A stretch of DNA of 64,000 nucleotides from Sinorhizobium sp. A49. Its GTDB lineage: Bacteria > Pseudomonadota > Alphaproteobacteria > Rhizobiales > Rhizobiaceae. Below the pieces are notes generated by a model that saw nothing but the letters and a program-made list of their open reading frames with translations, searched no databases and was not told the origin of the DNA. This document shows positions 36,460 to 46,768 of the stretch, piece by piece. The position numbers and the translations under genes are program-made. The stretch spans positions 1 to 64,000 of the forward strand of contig NZ_MUNW01000083.1 of NCBI RefSeq assembly GCF_002002725.1, read 5' to 3'. Within the stretch, counting starts at the first letter, position 1; every line of letters begins with the position of its first letter.

Positions 36460-37287
36460 ATGACCTCGATTGCTTTGTTCGGTGCTGGCGGCAAGATGGG
36501 CTGCCGACTGGCCAAGAACCTCAAGGGCTCACGCTTCGACGTGCGCCATGTCGAGGTCAGCGAGCTTGGCCGCGCGCGTCTGGCAAAGGAACTGGGTCTC
36601 AGCGCGGTGAGCGCCGACCAGGCGCTCGACGGCGCGGATGTCATCATTCTCGCGGTGCCGGATACCGCGATCGGCAAGGTTGCGGCCGGCATCGTCGATC
36701 AGTTGGCGCCTGGCACGATGGTCGTCGTCCTCGACGCCGCAGCGCCCTTCGCCGGCCACCTGCCGGAGCGCGGCGATCTTACCTATTTCGTCACGCATCC
36801 CTGCCATCCGCCGATCTTCAACGACGAGACCGAACTTGCCGCACGCAAGGATCATTTCGGCGGCATCGCCGCCAAGCAGCATATCGTTTCCGCACTGATG
36901 CAGGGGCCTGAGGCGGACTATGCCAAGGGCGAAGAGATCGCCAAGCTCATCTGGGCGCCGGTGATGCGCTCACACCGCGTCACCGTCGAGCAGATGGCCT
37001 TGCTGGAGCCCGGCCTGTCGGAAACCGTATGCGCGTCGCTGCTGGTCGTCATGCGCGAAGCGATGGACGAATGCATCGCCCGCGGCGTACCGCGCGAAGC
37101 GGCGCGCGATTTTCTGCTCGGCCACATGAACGTGCTCGGCGCCGTGATCTTTGACGAGGTCGAGGGTGTCTTTTCAGATGCCTGCAACAAGGCGATCGAG
37201 TTCGGCAAGCCGATGCTGATGCGCGACGACTGGAAGCGTGTCTTCGAGCCGCAGGAAATCACCGACAGCATTCGCCGCATCACCTGA
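36460..37287 (+). CDS. apnO: D-apionate oxidoisomerase (NAD-dependent, 6-phosphogluconate-dehydrogenase-like)
   Basis: The 275-residue protein has an N-terminal Rossmann fold (ALFGAGGKMGCRLAKNL) and a helical C-domain of the phosphogluconate-dehydrogenase-like type with LLGHMNVLGAVIFDEV. In characterised apiose loci, ApnO oxidises and rearranges D-apionate to 3-oxo-isoapionate. The call rests on family resemblance together with the neighbouring apiose dehydrogenase, apionate lactonase, kinase and RuBisCO-like genes. The ATG follows TTGGGAGAG, and the gene heads the plus-strand operon. Confidence 0.82.
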   Translation: MTSIALFGAGGKMGCRLAKNLKGSRFDVRHVEVSELGRARLAKELGLSAVSADQALDGADVIILAVPDTAIGKVAAGIVDQLAPGTMVVVLDAAAPFAGHLPERGDLTYFVTHPCHPPIFNDETELAARKDHFGGIAAKQHIVSALMQGPEADYAKGEEIAKLIWAPVMRSHRVTVEQMALLEPGLSETVCASLLVVMREAMDECIARGVPREAARDFLLGHMNVLGAVIFDEVEGVFSDACNKAIEFGKPMLMRDDWKRVFEPQEITDSIRRIT

Positions 37288-38298
<1,011 letters not shown>

Positions 38299-38315
38299 TC
38301 CTCAACGATCCTCCA

Positions 38316-38348
38316 GGCGCGCGACGACGGGGACCGCCGTCGCGCGCC
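38316..38348 (+). terminator. Hairpin behind the apiose binding-protein gene
   Basis: GGCGCGCGACG (38316-38326) and CGTCGCGCGCC (38338-38348) form a perfect 11-bp GC-rich stem with an 11-base loop, 17 bases after the stop. No T-run is present, so it probably stabilises the upstream message or attenuates read-through. Confidence 0.5.
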
Positions 38349-38374
38349 ATTGTCCTGTCACGGAGTAGTTCTCG

Positions 38375-39019
38375 ATGCCGAAGTTGAAGGCCGCGGCTGC
38401 GCTTGCACTTGTCTGTGCGATCGCTCTGTCGGGTTGCAAGATCATCAAGACGCCCACGGCGGAGGAGGCTGCGGAAGCCGCGTCCGGCGGGTTCAATCCC
38501 GACCGCATGGTCGCCGAAATATGGGACACGAAAGTGGTGCCCTATCTCGGCAAAAAGGCTGGTGGTTTTCAGGAGGTGGCGGCGCTTGCTTCAGAAAATG
38601 CCGATGCGGCCGGCGCGAAATACGGTCACAAGGAAAAGCAGGGGAGCGCGCCCTGGACGTTTGCGGCACGCCTCACCGGGACCATCGTCGCCGCCGAAAC
38701 GAAATCGCGATCGGCCTATGTGGATGTCGACGCGGACGGTGACGGCAAGGCGGATGCCCGCGTGCAGATCGGGCCGGCGATCCGCGGCACGGCAATCCGC
38801 GACAGCCTCGACTTCGTCAATTTCAACGAATTCAAGAACCAGATCGAGTGGGCGCAGTACGGCAAGTCGTTCAACACCCATGTCAACGGCCTCATTCTGG
38901 AAAAGCTCTCGCGTGAAGGTCTTGCCGGCAAGAAGCTCGAGGCGCTGGGCGCCTTCCCGCTGCCTGCCAAGGGGCAGCTGCCGCTGTTCGTACCCGTTCA
39001 GTTGACGGTGAGCGAATGA
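38375..39019 (+). CDS. DUF2291-family lipoprotein of the apiose ABC operon
   Basis: The 214-residue protein has a lipoprotein signal peptide with lipobox LSGC (Cys near residue 21). DUF2291 proteins are seen beside rhizobial ribose-type ABC transporters. Segments such as WDTKVVPYLGKKAGG and PLFVPVQLTVSE at the very C-terminus are typical. It probably sits on the periplasmic face of a membrane and assists or modulates the importer, but no mechanism is known. Its stop overlaps the ATPase start (ATGA). Confidence 0.82.
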   Translation: MPKLKAAAALALVCAIALSGCKIIKTPTAEEAAEAASGGFNPDRMVAEIWDTKVVPYLGKKAGGFQEVAALASENADAAGAKYGHKEKQGSAPWTFAARLTGTIVAAETKSRSAYVDVDADGDGKADARVQIGPAIRGTAIRDSLDFVNFNEFKNQIEWAQYGKSFNTHVNGLILEKLSREGLAGKKLEALGAFPLPAKGQLPLFVPVQLTVSE

Positions 39020-40569
39020 CCATGCATCCGATAGAAGACGAAACCTGCGTGCTGCGCCTGGAGGATGTGACCAAGGTCTATTCCGGCATCGTCGCCGTGC
39101 GTCATGCCAATCTGGCGCTCCGGCGCGGTGCCGTGAACGTGCTTGTCGGCGAGAACGGCGCCGGCAAGTCGACGCTGATGCGGATCATTGCCGGGGTGGA
39201 GAAACCTTCGCTCGGACGGATCCTCATCGACGGCAGGGAGGTCGAATTTCTTTCGCCGGCCGACGCCCAGCGTCACGGCATCGGCATGGTCTTTCAGGAA
39301 CTCAATCTCTTCGGCAACCTGTCGGTGGCCGAAAACATCTTTGCCACGCGCGAGATCATGCGCGGCGTCCGCGGCATCGATCATCGCGCACAGGTCGAAA
39401 AAGCCAATCATTTCCTCGACAAGCTCGACGCCGGCATCAACGCCGAGACGCTGGTTGAAGACCTGCCGATCGGTCAGCAGCAACTGGTCGAGATCGCCAA
39501 GGCGATCTCGCTCGACACCCGCATCCTCATTCTCGACGAACCGACATCGGCATTGTCGGCGGCCGAAGTCGATGTGCTTTTCAAGGTCATCGGCGAGTTG
39601 AAGGCACAAGGGGTGGCGATCGTCTATATCTCCCACCGCCTCGAAGAACTGATGCGCATCGGCGACTATATTACCGTCCTGCGCGATGGCCAGATTACCG
39701 GGCACGCGATGGTGCGCGATATCGATACCAAGTGGATCGTCCGCTCGATGATCGGCTCCGACGCCAAGGATTTTGCCAAGTCCATCGATCATCGCCTCGG
39801 TGAGGAAATGTTCCGGGTGGAGGATATCTGCCTGCCGCGGAAAACAGGCGGGCTCGCCGTCGACCACGTCTCGATCTCGGTGCGGGCGGGCGAAGTGCTC
39901 GGCATCTACGGATTGATGGGGGCAGGGCGCAGCGAATTCTTCGAATGCGTGATGGGCCAGCATGCCCACTCCACCGGCAGCATTCGTGTCGGCGGCGTCG
40001 AGGTGGCGGATCGTGATACGTCGCGCCGGATCCGGGAGGGCCTGGCGCTCATCCCGGAGGACCGGCAGCGCGAAGGTCTGGTACAGGCGCTCTCGATCGC
40101 CAGCAACCTGACGCTGGCAAGCCTCGATCGGTTCGTGCGCTTCGGGTTTCACATTGCCGGCGAACGCGAACAGTCGGCAATCCAATCGGCGATCCGCGAT
40201 CTCTCCATCAAGGCCCCGAACCCCGACTTTGAAGTGACCTCGATGTCGGGTGGCAACCAGCAGAAGGTGGTGATCGGCAAGGCGCTGATGACGGAGCCGA
40301 AGGTTCTGCTGATGGACGAGCCGAGCCGCGGCATCGACGTCGGCGCAAAGGCGGACGTGTTTCGCACGATGCGGCGGTTGGCCGGCGAGGGGCTCGCCAT
40401 CCTCTTTTCCACCTCGGACCTCGAGGAGGTGATGGCGCTGTCCGACCGTATCGCGGTCATGAGCAACGGCCGCCTCGTCTCCGTGATCGACCGCAAGGAC
40501 GCGACCGAAGAAATGATCGTCAAGGCTTCGGCCGAAGGACACAAAACGACAAGGGAACTCGCCCAATGA
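39016..40569 (+). CDS. Pentose-type ABC transporter ATPase (RbsA-like)
   Basis: The protein is a tandem ATPase of 517 residues. The N-domain has GENGAGKSTLM, GMVFQELNLFGNL, and ILILDEPTSALS. The C-domain has GLMGAGRSE, MSGGNQQKVVIGKAL and VLLMDEPSRGIDVG, as usual for the CUT2 sugar family. It is coupled by ATGA overlaps to the DUF2291 gene before it and the permease gene after it. It should energise uptake of the pentose bound by the protein at 37357. Confidence 0.93.
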   Translation: MTMHPIEDETCVLRLEDVTKVYSGIVAVRHANLALRRGAVNVLVGENGAGKSTLMRIIAGVEKPSLGRILIDGREVEFLSPADAQRHGIGMVFQELNLFGNLSVAENIFATREIMRGVRGIDHRAQVEKANHFLDKLDAGINAETLVEDLPIGQQQLVEIAKAISLDTRILILDEPTSALSAAEVDVLFKVIGELKAQGVAIVYISHRLEELMRIGDYITVLRDGQITGHAMVRDIDTKWIVRSMIGSDAKDFAKSIDHRLGEEMFRVEDICLPRKTGGLAVDHVSISVRAGEVLGIYGLMGAGRSEFFECVMGQHAHSTGSIRVGGVEVADRDTSRRIREGLALIPEDRQREGLVQALSIASNLTLASLDRFVRFGFHIAGEREQSAIQSAIRDLSIKAPNPDFEVTSMSGGNQQKVVIGKALMTEPKVLLMDEPSRGIDVGAKADVFRTMRRLAGEGLAILFSTSDLEEVMALSDRIAVMSNGRLVSVIDRKDATEEMIVKASAEGHKTTRELAQ

Positions 40570-41630
40570 CGACGGCAACCACGACCCCCGACGCGACGGA
40601 CGTTTCCAGCGGATCGGTCCTGCTGACCCTGATGAAGCTCAGAACCTTCATCGCCTTGTTCGCGGTGATCGCGTTCTTCTCGATCTTTGCGCCGAACTTC
40701 CTGTCGACGGCCAACATCATCCTGATGTCCAAGCACGTGGCGCTGAACGCGTTCCTGGCCATGGGCATGACGTTCGTCATCATCACCGGCGGCATCGACC
40801 TGTCCGTCGGGTCGATCGTCGGGCTCTGCGGCATGGTCGCCGGCGGTCTCATCCTCAACGGCATCGACCTGCAGTTCGGCTTTACCGTCTACTTCAACAT
40901 CGTCGAGGTGTGCCTGATCACCCTTGCCGTCGGCGTCGCAATCGGGGCGATCAACGGTCTGTTGATCACCAAGCTCAACGTGGCGCCGTTCATCGCCACG
41001 CTCGGCACGCTCTATGTCGCGCGCGGGTTCGCGCTGCTGTCGTCCGACGGCCAGACGTTCCCCAACCTCGTCGGCAAGCCGGAGCTTGCGACCACGGGCT
41101 TTGCCTTCCTCGGATCGGGGCGTGTGCTCGGGTTGCCGGTTTCGATCTGGATCCTGATCGTCGTAGCGCTGGCAGCTGCCTATGTCGCCAAATACACACC
41201 GATCGGTCGCCACATCTTTGCCGTTGGCGGCAACGAGCGCGCCGCACGCATGTCGGGCATCCGGGTCGACCGGGTGAAGATGTTCGTCTACATGTTCTCG
41301 GGCTTCTGCGCGGCGATCGTCGGCCTGGTGATCTCGTCGGAGTTGATGGCGTCGCATCCCGCGACCGGCAACTCGTTCGAGCTGAATGCAATCGCGGCGG
41401 CTGTTCTCGGCGGGACGTCGATGTCCGGCGGGCGCGGCACCATCGGCGGCACGATCATCGGCGCCTTCGTCATCGGCATTCTGTCGGACGGACTCGTGAT
41501 GATGGGGATCTCGTCTTTCTGGCAGATGGTGATCAAGGGCATCGTGATCATCGTCGCTGTTGTCGTCGACCAGGCCCAGCGCCGGCTGCAGCAGCAGGTG
41601 ACCTTGATGCAGCTTGCCAAGAAGGGTTGA
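40566..41630 (+). CDS. Pentose-type ABC transporter permease (RbsC-like)
   Basis: This 354-residue CUT2 permease has about nine to ten helices. GMTFVIITGGIDLSVGSIVG and LGGTSMSGGRGTIGGTIIGA are the family signatures. Only one permease gene is present, so it should form a homodimer, unlike the two-permease Ytf system on the other side. Its start overlaps the ATPase stop, and the apiose dehydrogenase gene begins three bases after its stop. Confidence 0.93.
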   Translation: MTTATTTPDATDVSSGSVLLTLMKLRTFIALFAVIAFFSIFAPNFLSTANIILMSKHVALNAFLAMGMTFVIITGGIDLSVGSIVGLCGMVAGGLILNGIDLQFGFTVYFNIVEVCLITLAVGVAIGAINGLLITKLNVAPFIATLGTLYVARGFALLSSDGQTFPNLVGKPELATTGFAFLGSGRVLGLPVSIWILIVVALAAAYVAKYTPIGRHIFAVGGNERAARMSGIRVDRVKMFVYMFSGFCAAIVGLVISSELMASHPATGNSFELNAIAAAVLGGTSMSGGRGTIGGTIIGAFVIGILSDGLVMMGISSFWQMVIKGIVIIVAVVVDQAQRRLQQQVTLMQLAKKG

Positions 41631-41633
41631 AGA

Positions 41634-42668
41634 ATGACGGAATTGAAAGGTGCGCTGATCGGTTGCGGCTTCTTCGCGGTCAACCAGATGCACGGCTGGA
41701 ATGACGCTGCGGGCGTGCGCATCGTCGCGATCTGCGACCGGGACCCGGCGCGGCTGCAGACCGTCGGCGACACGTTCGGGATCGAGCGACGCTACAGTTC
41801 GGCAGAAGCATTGTTTGCCGATGGCGGGTTCGATTTCGTCGACATCGCGACGACGGTTGCCAGCCATCGCCCGCTGGTCGAGATGGCGGCGGCAAACGGC
41901 GTGGCGACGATCTGCCAGAAGCCATTCGCGCCGACGATGGAAGACGCTGCCGCAATGGTCGCCGCCTGTGACAGCGCCGGCGTCGCCTTCATGATCCACG
42001 AAAACTTTCGCTGGCAATCGCCGATCCGTGCGGCGAAGGCCGCAATCGAAAGCGGCGCAATCGGCGAGGTCTTCTGGGGACGGGTCAGCTTCCGCTCTGC
42101 CTATGACGTTTTCTCCGGCCAACCTTACCTTGCCACCGGAAAACGGTTCATCGTCGAGGATCTCGGTATCCACGCCCTGGATATCGCTCGCTTCCTCTTC
42201 GGCAACGCGACTGCGGTGACGGCGCGCACGCGACGGGTCAATCCCGCGATTGCCGGCGAGGACGTCGCAACGATGATGCTCGACCATGCGGCCGGCATCA
42301 CCTCCATTGTCGATTGCAGTTATGCGACCCGGCTTCCGGTCGAGCCTTTCCCGGAGACCTTGCTCGAAGTCGATGGCAGCAAGGGGACGCTTCGCCTGTC
42401 GCAGAGCTACCGCCTGTCGGTTCATTCGCCGGATGGTACGGAAGTGGGCGACGTGCAGCCACGTCTTCTGCCCTGGGCCACGCAGCCGTGGCACAACATT
42501 CAGGAAAGCGTCGGTCTTATCCAGCGCCACTGGGTCGAGTGTTTGCGCGAGGGGCGCGAACCCGACACGTCCGGTCGCGACAACCTGCAGACCTTTGCGC
42601 TGGTCGAGGCGTCCTATCTGAGCGCGGCGGAAAATCGCACCGTGCCGCTCTCGGAATTCCTGGGATGA
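41634..42668 (+). CDS. apsD: D-apiose dehydrogenase (Gfo/Idh/MocA family)
   Basis: This 344-residue protein has an N-terminal Rossmann fold (LIGCGFFAVNQMHGWND), the catalytic Lys in ICQKPFAP and a C-terminal alpha/beta domain with EDLGIHALDIARFLFG. In known apiose loci ApsD oxidises D-apiose to D-apionolactone. The context is decisive here: transporter genes 3 bases upstream, and the lactonase gene overlapping by four bases downstream. Another sugar dehydrogenase of the same family is the alternative. Confidence 0.82.
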   Translation: MTELKGALIGCGFFAVNQMHGWNDAAGVRIVAICDRDPARLQTVGDTFGIERRYSSAEALFADGGFDFVDIATTVASHRPLVEMAAANGVATICQKPFAPTMEDAAAMVAACDSAGVAFMIHENFRWQSPIRAAKAAIESGAIGEVFWGRVSFRSAYDVFSGQPYLATGKRFIVEDLGIHALDIARFLFGNATAVTARTRRVNPAIAGEDVATMMLDHAAGITSIVDCSYATRLPVEPFPETLLEVDGSKGTLRLSQSYRLSVHSPDGTEVGDVQPRLLPWATQPWHNIQESVGLIQRHWVECLREGREPDTSGRDNLQTFALVEASYLSAAENRTVPLSEFLG

Positions 42669-44587
42669 CGCTATCGCGCGCGTTTCTCCTGTTCGGTTCC
42701 GACGAACGCGAACCGACCGTGCAGCGTCTGCAAGCGGGGCAGCTGAGCGTCGACCTGGTGGGCGGCAATCTGCGCACGGTCCGGTTTGCCGAACGCGAGG
42801 TTCTGCGCGGCATTTCGTTTCTTGTTCGCGATCGTGATTGGGGCACTTGCGAAGCGGCGCTCGACGGCGTGCAAATCGAGGAAGGTGCCGAACGCGCTAC
42901 GGTCCACTACTCCGCCCGGTTCGCGGCGCCGGATGGGGCTATTCTTCGGTGCAATGCGACGATCGCGCTTGACCTGCAATCCGTCACTTTTGCCGCGGAC
43001 TTCACAGCCGATCGCGATTTTGAGACGGCGCGCGCCGGCTTCGTCGTCCTTCATCCGGTCGTTGGCGTCGCCGGCAGGCCTATTGCGGTAGAACATGGCG
43101 ACGGCACGATCGAACGTGCCGTTTTTCCCGATTTCATCGAGCCTTGGCAACCGTTCAAGAGCATTTCGGCCATCACCCATGAGGCCATGCCCGGGGTCAC
43201 GGCTGAGTGTCGGATGACCGGCGATGTCTTCGAAATGGAAGACCAGCGCAATTGGACGGACGGTTCATACAAGACTTATGTGCGCCCGCTGGCACTGCCG
43301 TGGCCCTACATCCTGAAGGCGGGAGAAACGCTTCGTCAGTCGATTTTGCTGACGATCACACCGTCCACTCCGCCGGTCGCCGCGGATGGCCGGACGCCCG
43401 AAGCGATCGAGATTTCTCTCGCCGACATCAGCCAGACACTTCCCGAGATCGGCCTTGGCCTGCGCCCGGAGGATCTGACTGAGGAGCTGAGGCATGCGGA
43501 TCTCGTTGCGGAGCTGGGCGCCCGGCACTTGATCTGCCACTTCGATCCGGGCGCCGGTCATGGGGTCGAGGCGCTTTCAGGCTTCCGTAGAATCGCGCAA
43601 GCGAGCGGCGCGAAGGTGACTCTCGAGTGTTTCCTTGCCTGCCGGCAGGCGCTCGACGAGGAATTGAAGGCGGTTGCGGCCGACGTCGAAACGGCCGGCC
43701 TCACGCTTTCGAGCATTGCCGTGTCGCCTTCGGTCGACCGTCAATCGACGCCGCCTGGAAGTACCTGGCCGGATTGCCCGCCACTCGAAGCGGTCTACGC
43801 GGCGGCGCAGCGTGCGTTTCCCGGACTGCCGCTTGGCGGCGGCATGTTCAGCTACTTCACCGAGCTCAATCGCAAACGCGTGCCGGCCGGATCGTTGTCC
43901 TATCTGACCCATTGCACCAATCCGATCGTCCATGCGGCAGACGATCTGAGTGTCATGCAGACGTTCGAAGCCTTGCGTCACGTGACGCGTTCGGTTCGGG
44001 CAATCTATGGAGGCCGGCCCTACCGCATCGGGCCATCGACGATCGCGATGCGTCAGAACCCCTATGGCAGCGCCACGAAGGACAACCCGCTTGGCAGGCG
44101 GATTGCCATGGCGAACAGAGACCCGCGGCACAATGCCCTTTTCGGCGCCGCATGGACGCTTGCCTACGCGGCGACGGTGGCCGAGGCCGGGCTGGAGGTG
44201 CTGACGCTTTCGACGCTCTGCGGCCCGTTCGGTCTGATTGCCGCCGCGGGCGAACCGATGGAGGACGGCGGAAAGCGTCCGCTCTTTCACGTGCTGAAGT
44301 GGCTGGCGGAATTGGCGGGGCGCGCAGGCGTGTCGGTCGAAACCAGCGCTTCGGACGCGCTTGTTGGGGTCGGCGCCGCCACCGATAGCGGCAGAACGGT
44401 GCTTCTGGCCAACATCAGTCCGCAGATGCGGGTTGCGGCCTTCGGCTCTGTCGGTAAGGCAAGGATTACCATTGTCGACGAAAACTGGATGCGATCGCGC
44501 ACCGATGAGCCGAAGGCCGTCGACCTTCGCGGAGAAAGCGTCCGGTTACCGGCCTATGCCGTCGCCCGGATCGAAATTCCCCGCTAG
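42665..44587 (+). CDS. apnL: D-apionate lactonase
   Basis: From the ATG at 42665, overlapping the apsD stop as ATGA, the protein has 640 residues. It lacks a signal peptide and contains no familiar esterase motif. The match is to the large ApnL-type proteins of apiose loci, which hydrolyse D-apionolactone to D-apionate. Internal segments such as GGMFSYFTELNRKRVPAGSL and SLCGPFGL-like text near residue 515 resemble glycoside-hydrolase-like barrels. The in-frame extension back to 42314 is a shadow of apsD. Its stop TAG overlaps that of the convergent gntR gene. Confidence 0.78.
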   Translation: MTLSRAFLLFGSDEREPTVQRLQAGQLSVDLVGGNLRTVRFAEREVLRGISFLVRDRDWGTCEAALDGVQIEEGAERATVHYSARFAAPDGAILRCNATIALDLQSVTFAADFTADRDFETARAGFVVLHPVVGVAGRPIAVEHGDGTIERAVFPDFIEPWQPFKSISAITHEAMPGVTAECRMTGDVFEMEDQRNWTDGSYKTYVRPLALPWPYILKAGETLRQSILLTITPSTPPVAADGRTPEAIEISLADISQTLPEIGLGLRPEDLTEELRHADLVAELGARHLICHFDPGAGHGVEALSGFRRIAQASGAKVTLECFLACRQALDEELKAVAADVETAGLTLSSIAVSPSVDRQSTPPGSTWPDCPPLEAVYAAAQRAFPGLPLGGGMFSYFTELNRKRVPAGSLSYLTHCTNPIVHAADDLSVMQTFEALRHVTRSVRAIYGGRPYRIGPSTIAMRQNPYGSATKDNPLGRRIAMANRDPRHNALFGAAWTLAYAATVAEAGLEVLTLSTLCGPFGLIAAAGEPMEDGGKRPLFHVLKWLAELAGRAGVSVETSASDALVGVGAATDSGRTVLLANISPQMRVAAFGSVGKARITIVDENWMRSRTDEPKAVDLRGESVRLPAYAVARIEIPR

Positions 44588-45315
44588 CCGTTGGCGCCTT
44601 CGGTCTTGCCCTTCAAGGCGTAGAGCGCGCGTGAGCGCTCGAGATGCTTGATCATCGCCTGTTCGGCATCATCAGGATTGCCGCGGCTGATGCAGTCGAT
44701 AATCTCTTCGTGCTCGGCGAGCGTGTGGTTCTCACGACCGGTCCAGATCAGCATTTCCGTGTGGTATTCCTTCAGCCAGCCCAGCATCGCTTCGCTGACG
44801 GCGGTATAGATGGGGTTGCCGGAAATCTGCGCGATGCAGCTATGGAAGGCCATGTCGGCGGCGATGAACGTTTCGGAATCGCCAAGCGCGTCGCGCTGGC
44901 GGGCGAGCGTGTCTTTCAGTGTGGCGACATCCGCGGCTGTCGCGCGGCTCGCAGCCTCGCGCACCATGCCGCGCTCGAAGAAGATGCGCGCGCTTTTCAG
45001 ATGTTCGAGCGAATCCGAAGAGCCCGACAACATGATCTTGGCGGCCACGTCCATCTGGCGGAAGAGGGACTTGGGTGTGAGCTTGAGCACCTTGGCGCGC
45101 TCGCCGTGCGAGATCTCGACAAGGCCCATGTTCGCAAGCGCCTGCATCGCTTCGCGGATCGCCGGTCGGCCGACCTGAAACCGCTCCATCAGCATACGTT
45201 CCGACGGCATTTCGTCGCCCGGCTGCAATTCGCCGCTTTCGATCAAGGTCTTCAAGCGGGCGAAAACCTCGTCGGAGAGTTTCCTGCGAACAATGGGTTC
45301 TGGCTGGCTGATCAT
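44584..45315 (-). CDS. GntR/FadR-family regulator of the apiose module
   Basis: This 243-residue regulator has a winged helix (MPSERMLMERFQVGRPAIREAM, residues about 38-60) and an FCD domain (MAFHSCIAQISGNPIY). It lies on the opposite strand between apnL and the RuBisCO-like gene. It is convergent with apnL, the stops sharing the palindrome CTAG, and divergent from the RuBisCO-like gene. It probably binds the identical 16-mers found before apnO and before the RuBisCO-like gene, repressing both halves until apiose or a derivative is present. Confidence 0.9.
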   Translation of the reverse strand: MISQPEPIVRRKLSDEVFARLKTLIESGELQPGDEMPSERMLMERFQVGRPAIREAMQALANMGLVEISHGERAKVLKLTPKSLFRQMDVAAKIMLSGSSDSLEHLKSARIFFERGMVREAASRATAADVATLKDTLARQRDALGDSETFIAADMAFHSCIAQISGNPIYTAVSEAMLGWLKEYHTEMLIWTGRENHTLAEHEEIIDCISRGNPDDAEQAMIKHLERSRALYALKGKTEGANG

Positions 45316-45424
45316 GTGAACTCCACCGGTGCCTGAGCGTGTGTCCTATATGCACGATTCCTGCGGATAAGGAATGGTTCGCATGGCGGCGCTCGTTCAG
45401 AGATTCTTCTTGCGCAACTGAGAT

Positions 45425-45440
45425 ACTCATTATACCAGTT
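45425..45440 (+). promoter_or_regulatory. Second copy of the apiose-regulon operator
   Basis: ACTCATTATACCAGTT is identical to 36401-36416. GAGATACT precedes both, directly abutting here and eight bases further away there. It lies 45-60 bases before the RuBisCO-like gene and in the divergent region with the gntR gene. Confidence 0.6.
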
Positions 45441-45484
45441 TGATAGCAAGAGCCACCCCTTTCGAGCCGAAGAGCGAGCCGCCC

Positions 45485-46741
45485 GTGATACGCATGACCT
45501 ACCGGATAGAGAGCGCTGGCGACGTAGAGGCGCTCGCCGCGAAGATCGCCAGCGACCAGTCGACCGGGACCTTCGTCGCGGTCCCCGGAGAAACCGAGGA
45601 ACTGAAAGCCCGGGTAGCTGCGCGCGTCGTCGCCATCCGGCATCTTGAGCCGACAGAGCGGCCATCGCTGCCTGATGAGGCCGGGGAGGCGAAGCGCTTC
45701 AACCGGGCGGATGTCGATGTCTGTTTTCCGCTCGACGCCGTCGGGACGGATCTTTCGGCGCTGATGACGATTGCCATCGGCGGCGTCTATTCGATCAAGG
45801 GCATGACCGGCATCCGGGTCGTCGACATGGAGCTGCCGCCAGAGTTCGCTGGCGCCCATCCAGGGCCGCAGTTCGGTGTTGGCGGCAGCCGGAGGCTGAC
45901 CGGTGTCGAGGGGCGGCCGATCATCGGCACGATCGTCAAGCCGGCACTCGGGTTGCGGCCGCAGGAGACGGCCGAGCTGGTCGGCGAACTGCTGTCTTCA
46001 GGGGTCGATTTCATCAAGGATGATGAAAAGCTGATGAGCCCAGCCTACTCGCCGCTTAAGGACCGGGTTGCGGCGATCATGCCGAAAATCCTCGATCACG
46101 AGCAGAAGACCGGCAGGAAGGTGATGTATGCCTTCGGCATCTCTCACGCCGACCCTGACGAGATGATGCGCAATCACGATCTGGTCGCGGCTGCCGGCGG
46201 CAACGCAGCCGTCGTCAACATCAATTCCATCGGCATGGGCGGCATCGCTTTCCTGCGCAAACGGTCCAGGCTCGTCCTGCACGCCCACCGCAATGGCTGG
46301 GATGTCCTGACCCGCCACGGGGGACTGGGAATGGAATTTTCCGTGTGGCAGCAGTTCTGGCGTCTGCTCGGTGTCGACCAGTTCCAGATCAACGGCATCC
46401 GCGTCAAATACTGGGAGCCGGACGACAGTTTCGTGAAATCATTCAAGGCCATCAGCACGCCGCTGTTTGCGCCGCAGGATTGCCCGCTGCCGGTCGTCGG
46501 CTCCGGGCAATGGGGCGGCCAGGCCCCCGACACCTATATGCGGACCGGCGGATCCACCGACCTTCTCTATCTCTGCGGCGGTGGCATCGTCAGCCACCCG
46601 GGCGGTGCCGGAGCGGGCGTCAGGGCGGTTCGTCAGGCCTGGGAGGCGGCCGTTGCCGGCATCTCGCTGACCGATTATGCCCGCGACCATCTCGAACTTG
46701 CCCAGTCCCTTGAAAAGTTCGCCGACGGCAAGGGCGCCTGA
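45485..46741 (+). CDS. RuBisCO-like protein acting on 3-oxo-isoapionate 4-phosphate (OiaC/OiaX type)
   Basis: The 418-residue protein (GTG at 45485; ATG at 45494 is equally possible) has the RuBisCO large-chain fold. TIVKPALGLRP carries Lys142, FIKDDEKL gives Lys168, Asp169, Asp170 and Glu171 at the carbamate/metal site, and HAHRNG and GSGQWGGQ follow. The mobile loop-6 Lys of true RuBisCO is missing. In apiose loci two such proteins are known: OiaC, a decarboxylase giving L-erythrulose 1-phosphate, and OiaX, a transcarboxylase/hydrolase giving 3-phosphoglycerate and glycolate. As I recall, the rhizobial form is OiaC, but I cannot decide here. A TTG at 45440 is in frame but lies in the operator. 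Confidence 0.85.
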   Translation: MIRMTYRIESAGDVEALAAKIASDQSTGTFVAVPGETEELKARVAARVVAIRHLEPTERPSLPDEAGEAKRFNRADVDVCFPLDAVGTDLSALMTIAIGGVYSIKGMTGIRVVDMELPPEFAGAHPGPQFGVGGSRRLTGVEGRPIIGTIVKPALGLRPQETAELVGELLSSGVDFIKDDEKLMSPAYSPLKDRVAAIMPKILDHEQKTGRKVMYAFGISHADPDEMMRNHDLVAAAGGNAAVVNINSIGMGGIAFLRKRSRLVLHAHRNGWDVLTRHGGLGMEFSVWQQFWRLLGVDQFQINGIRVKYWEPDDSFVKSFKAISTPLFAPQDCPLPVVGSGQWGGQAPDTYMRTGGSTDLLYLCGGGIVSHPGGAGAGVRAVRQAWEAAVAGISLTDYARDHLELAQSLEKFADGKGA

Positions 46742-46768
46742 CCGAACGCAATTCGCAGCGAGACCTTC

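Noticed and set aside
40149-42530. 793-codon minus-strand frame opposite the apiose permease and dehydrogenase genes
   Set aside because: A stop-free antisense frame of GC-rich coding DNA with Asp/His/Arg-rich composition; the plus-strand genes are clearly real.
45485-46741. True RuBisCO and carbon fixation
   Set aside because: The metal-site residues are present but the loop-6 Lys is missing, there is no small subunit or phosphoribulokinase gene, and the neighbours are apiose enzymes.
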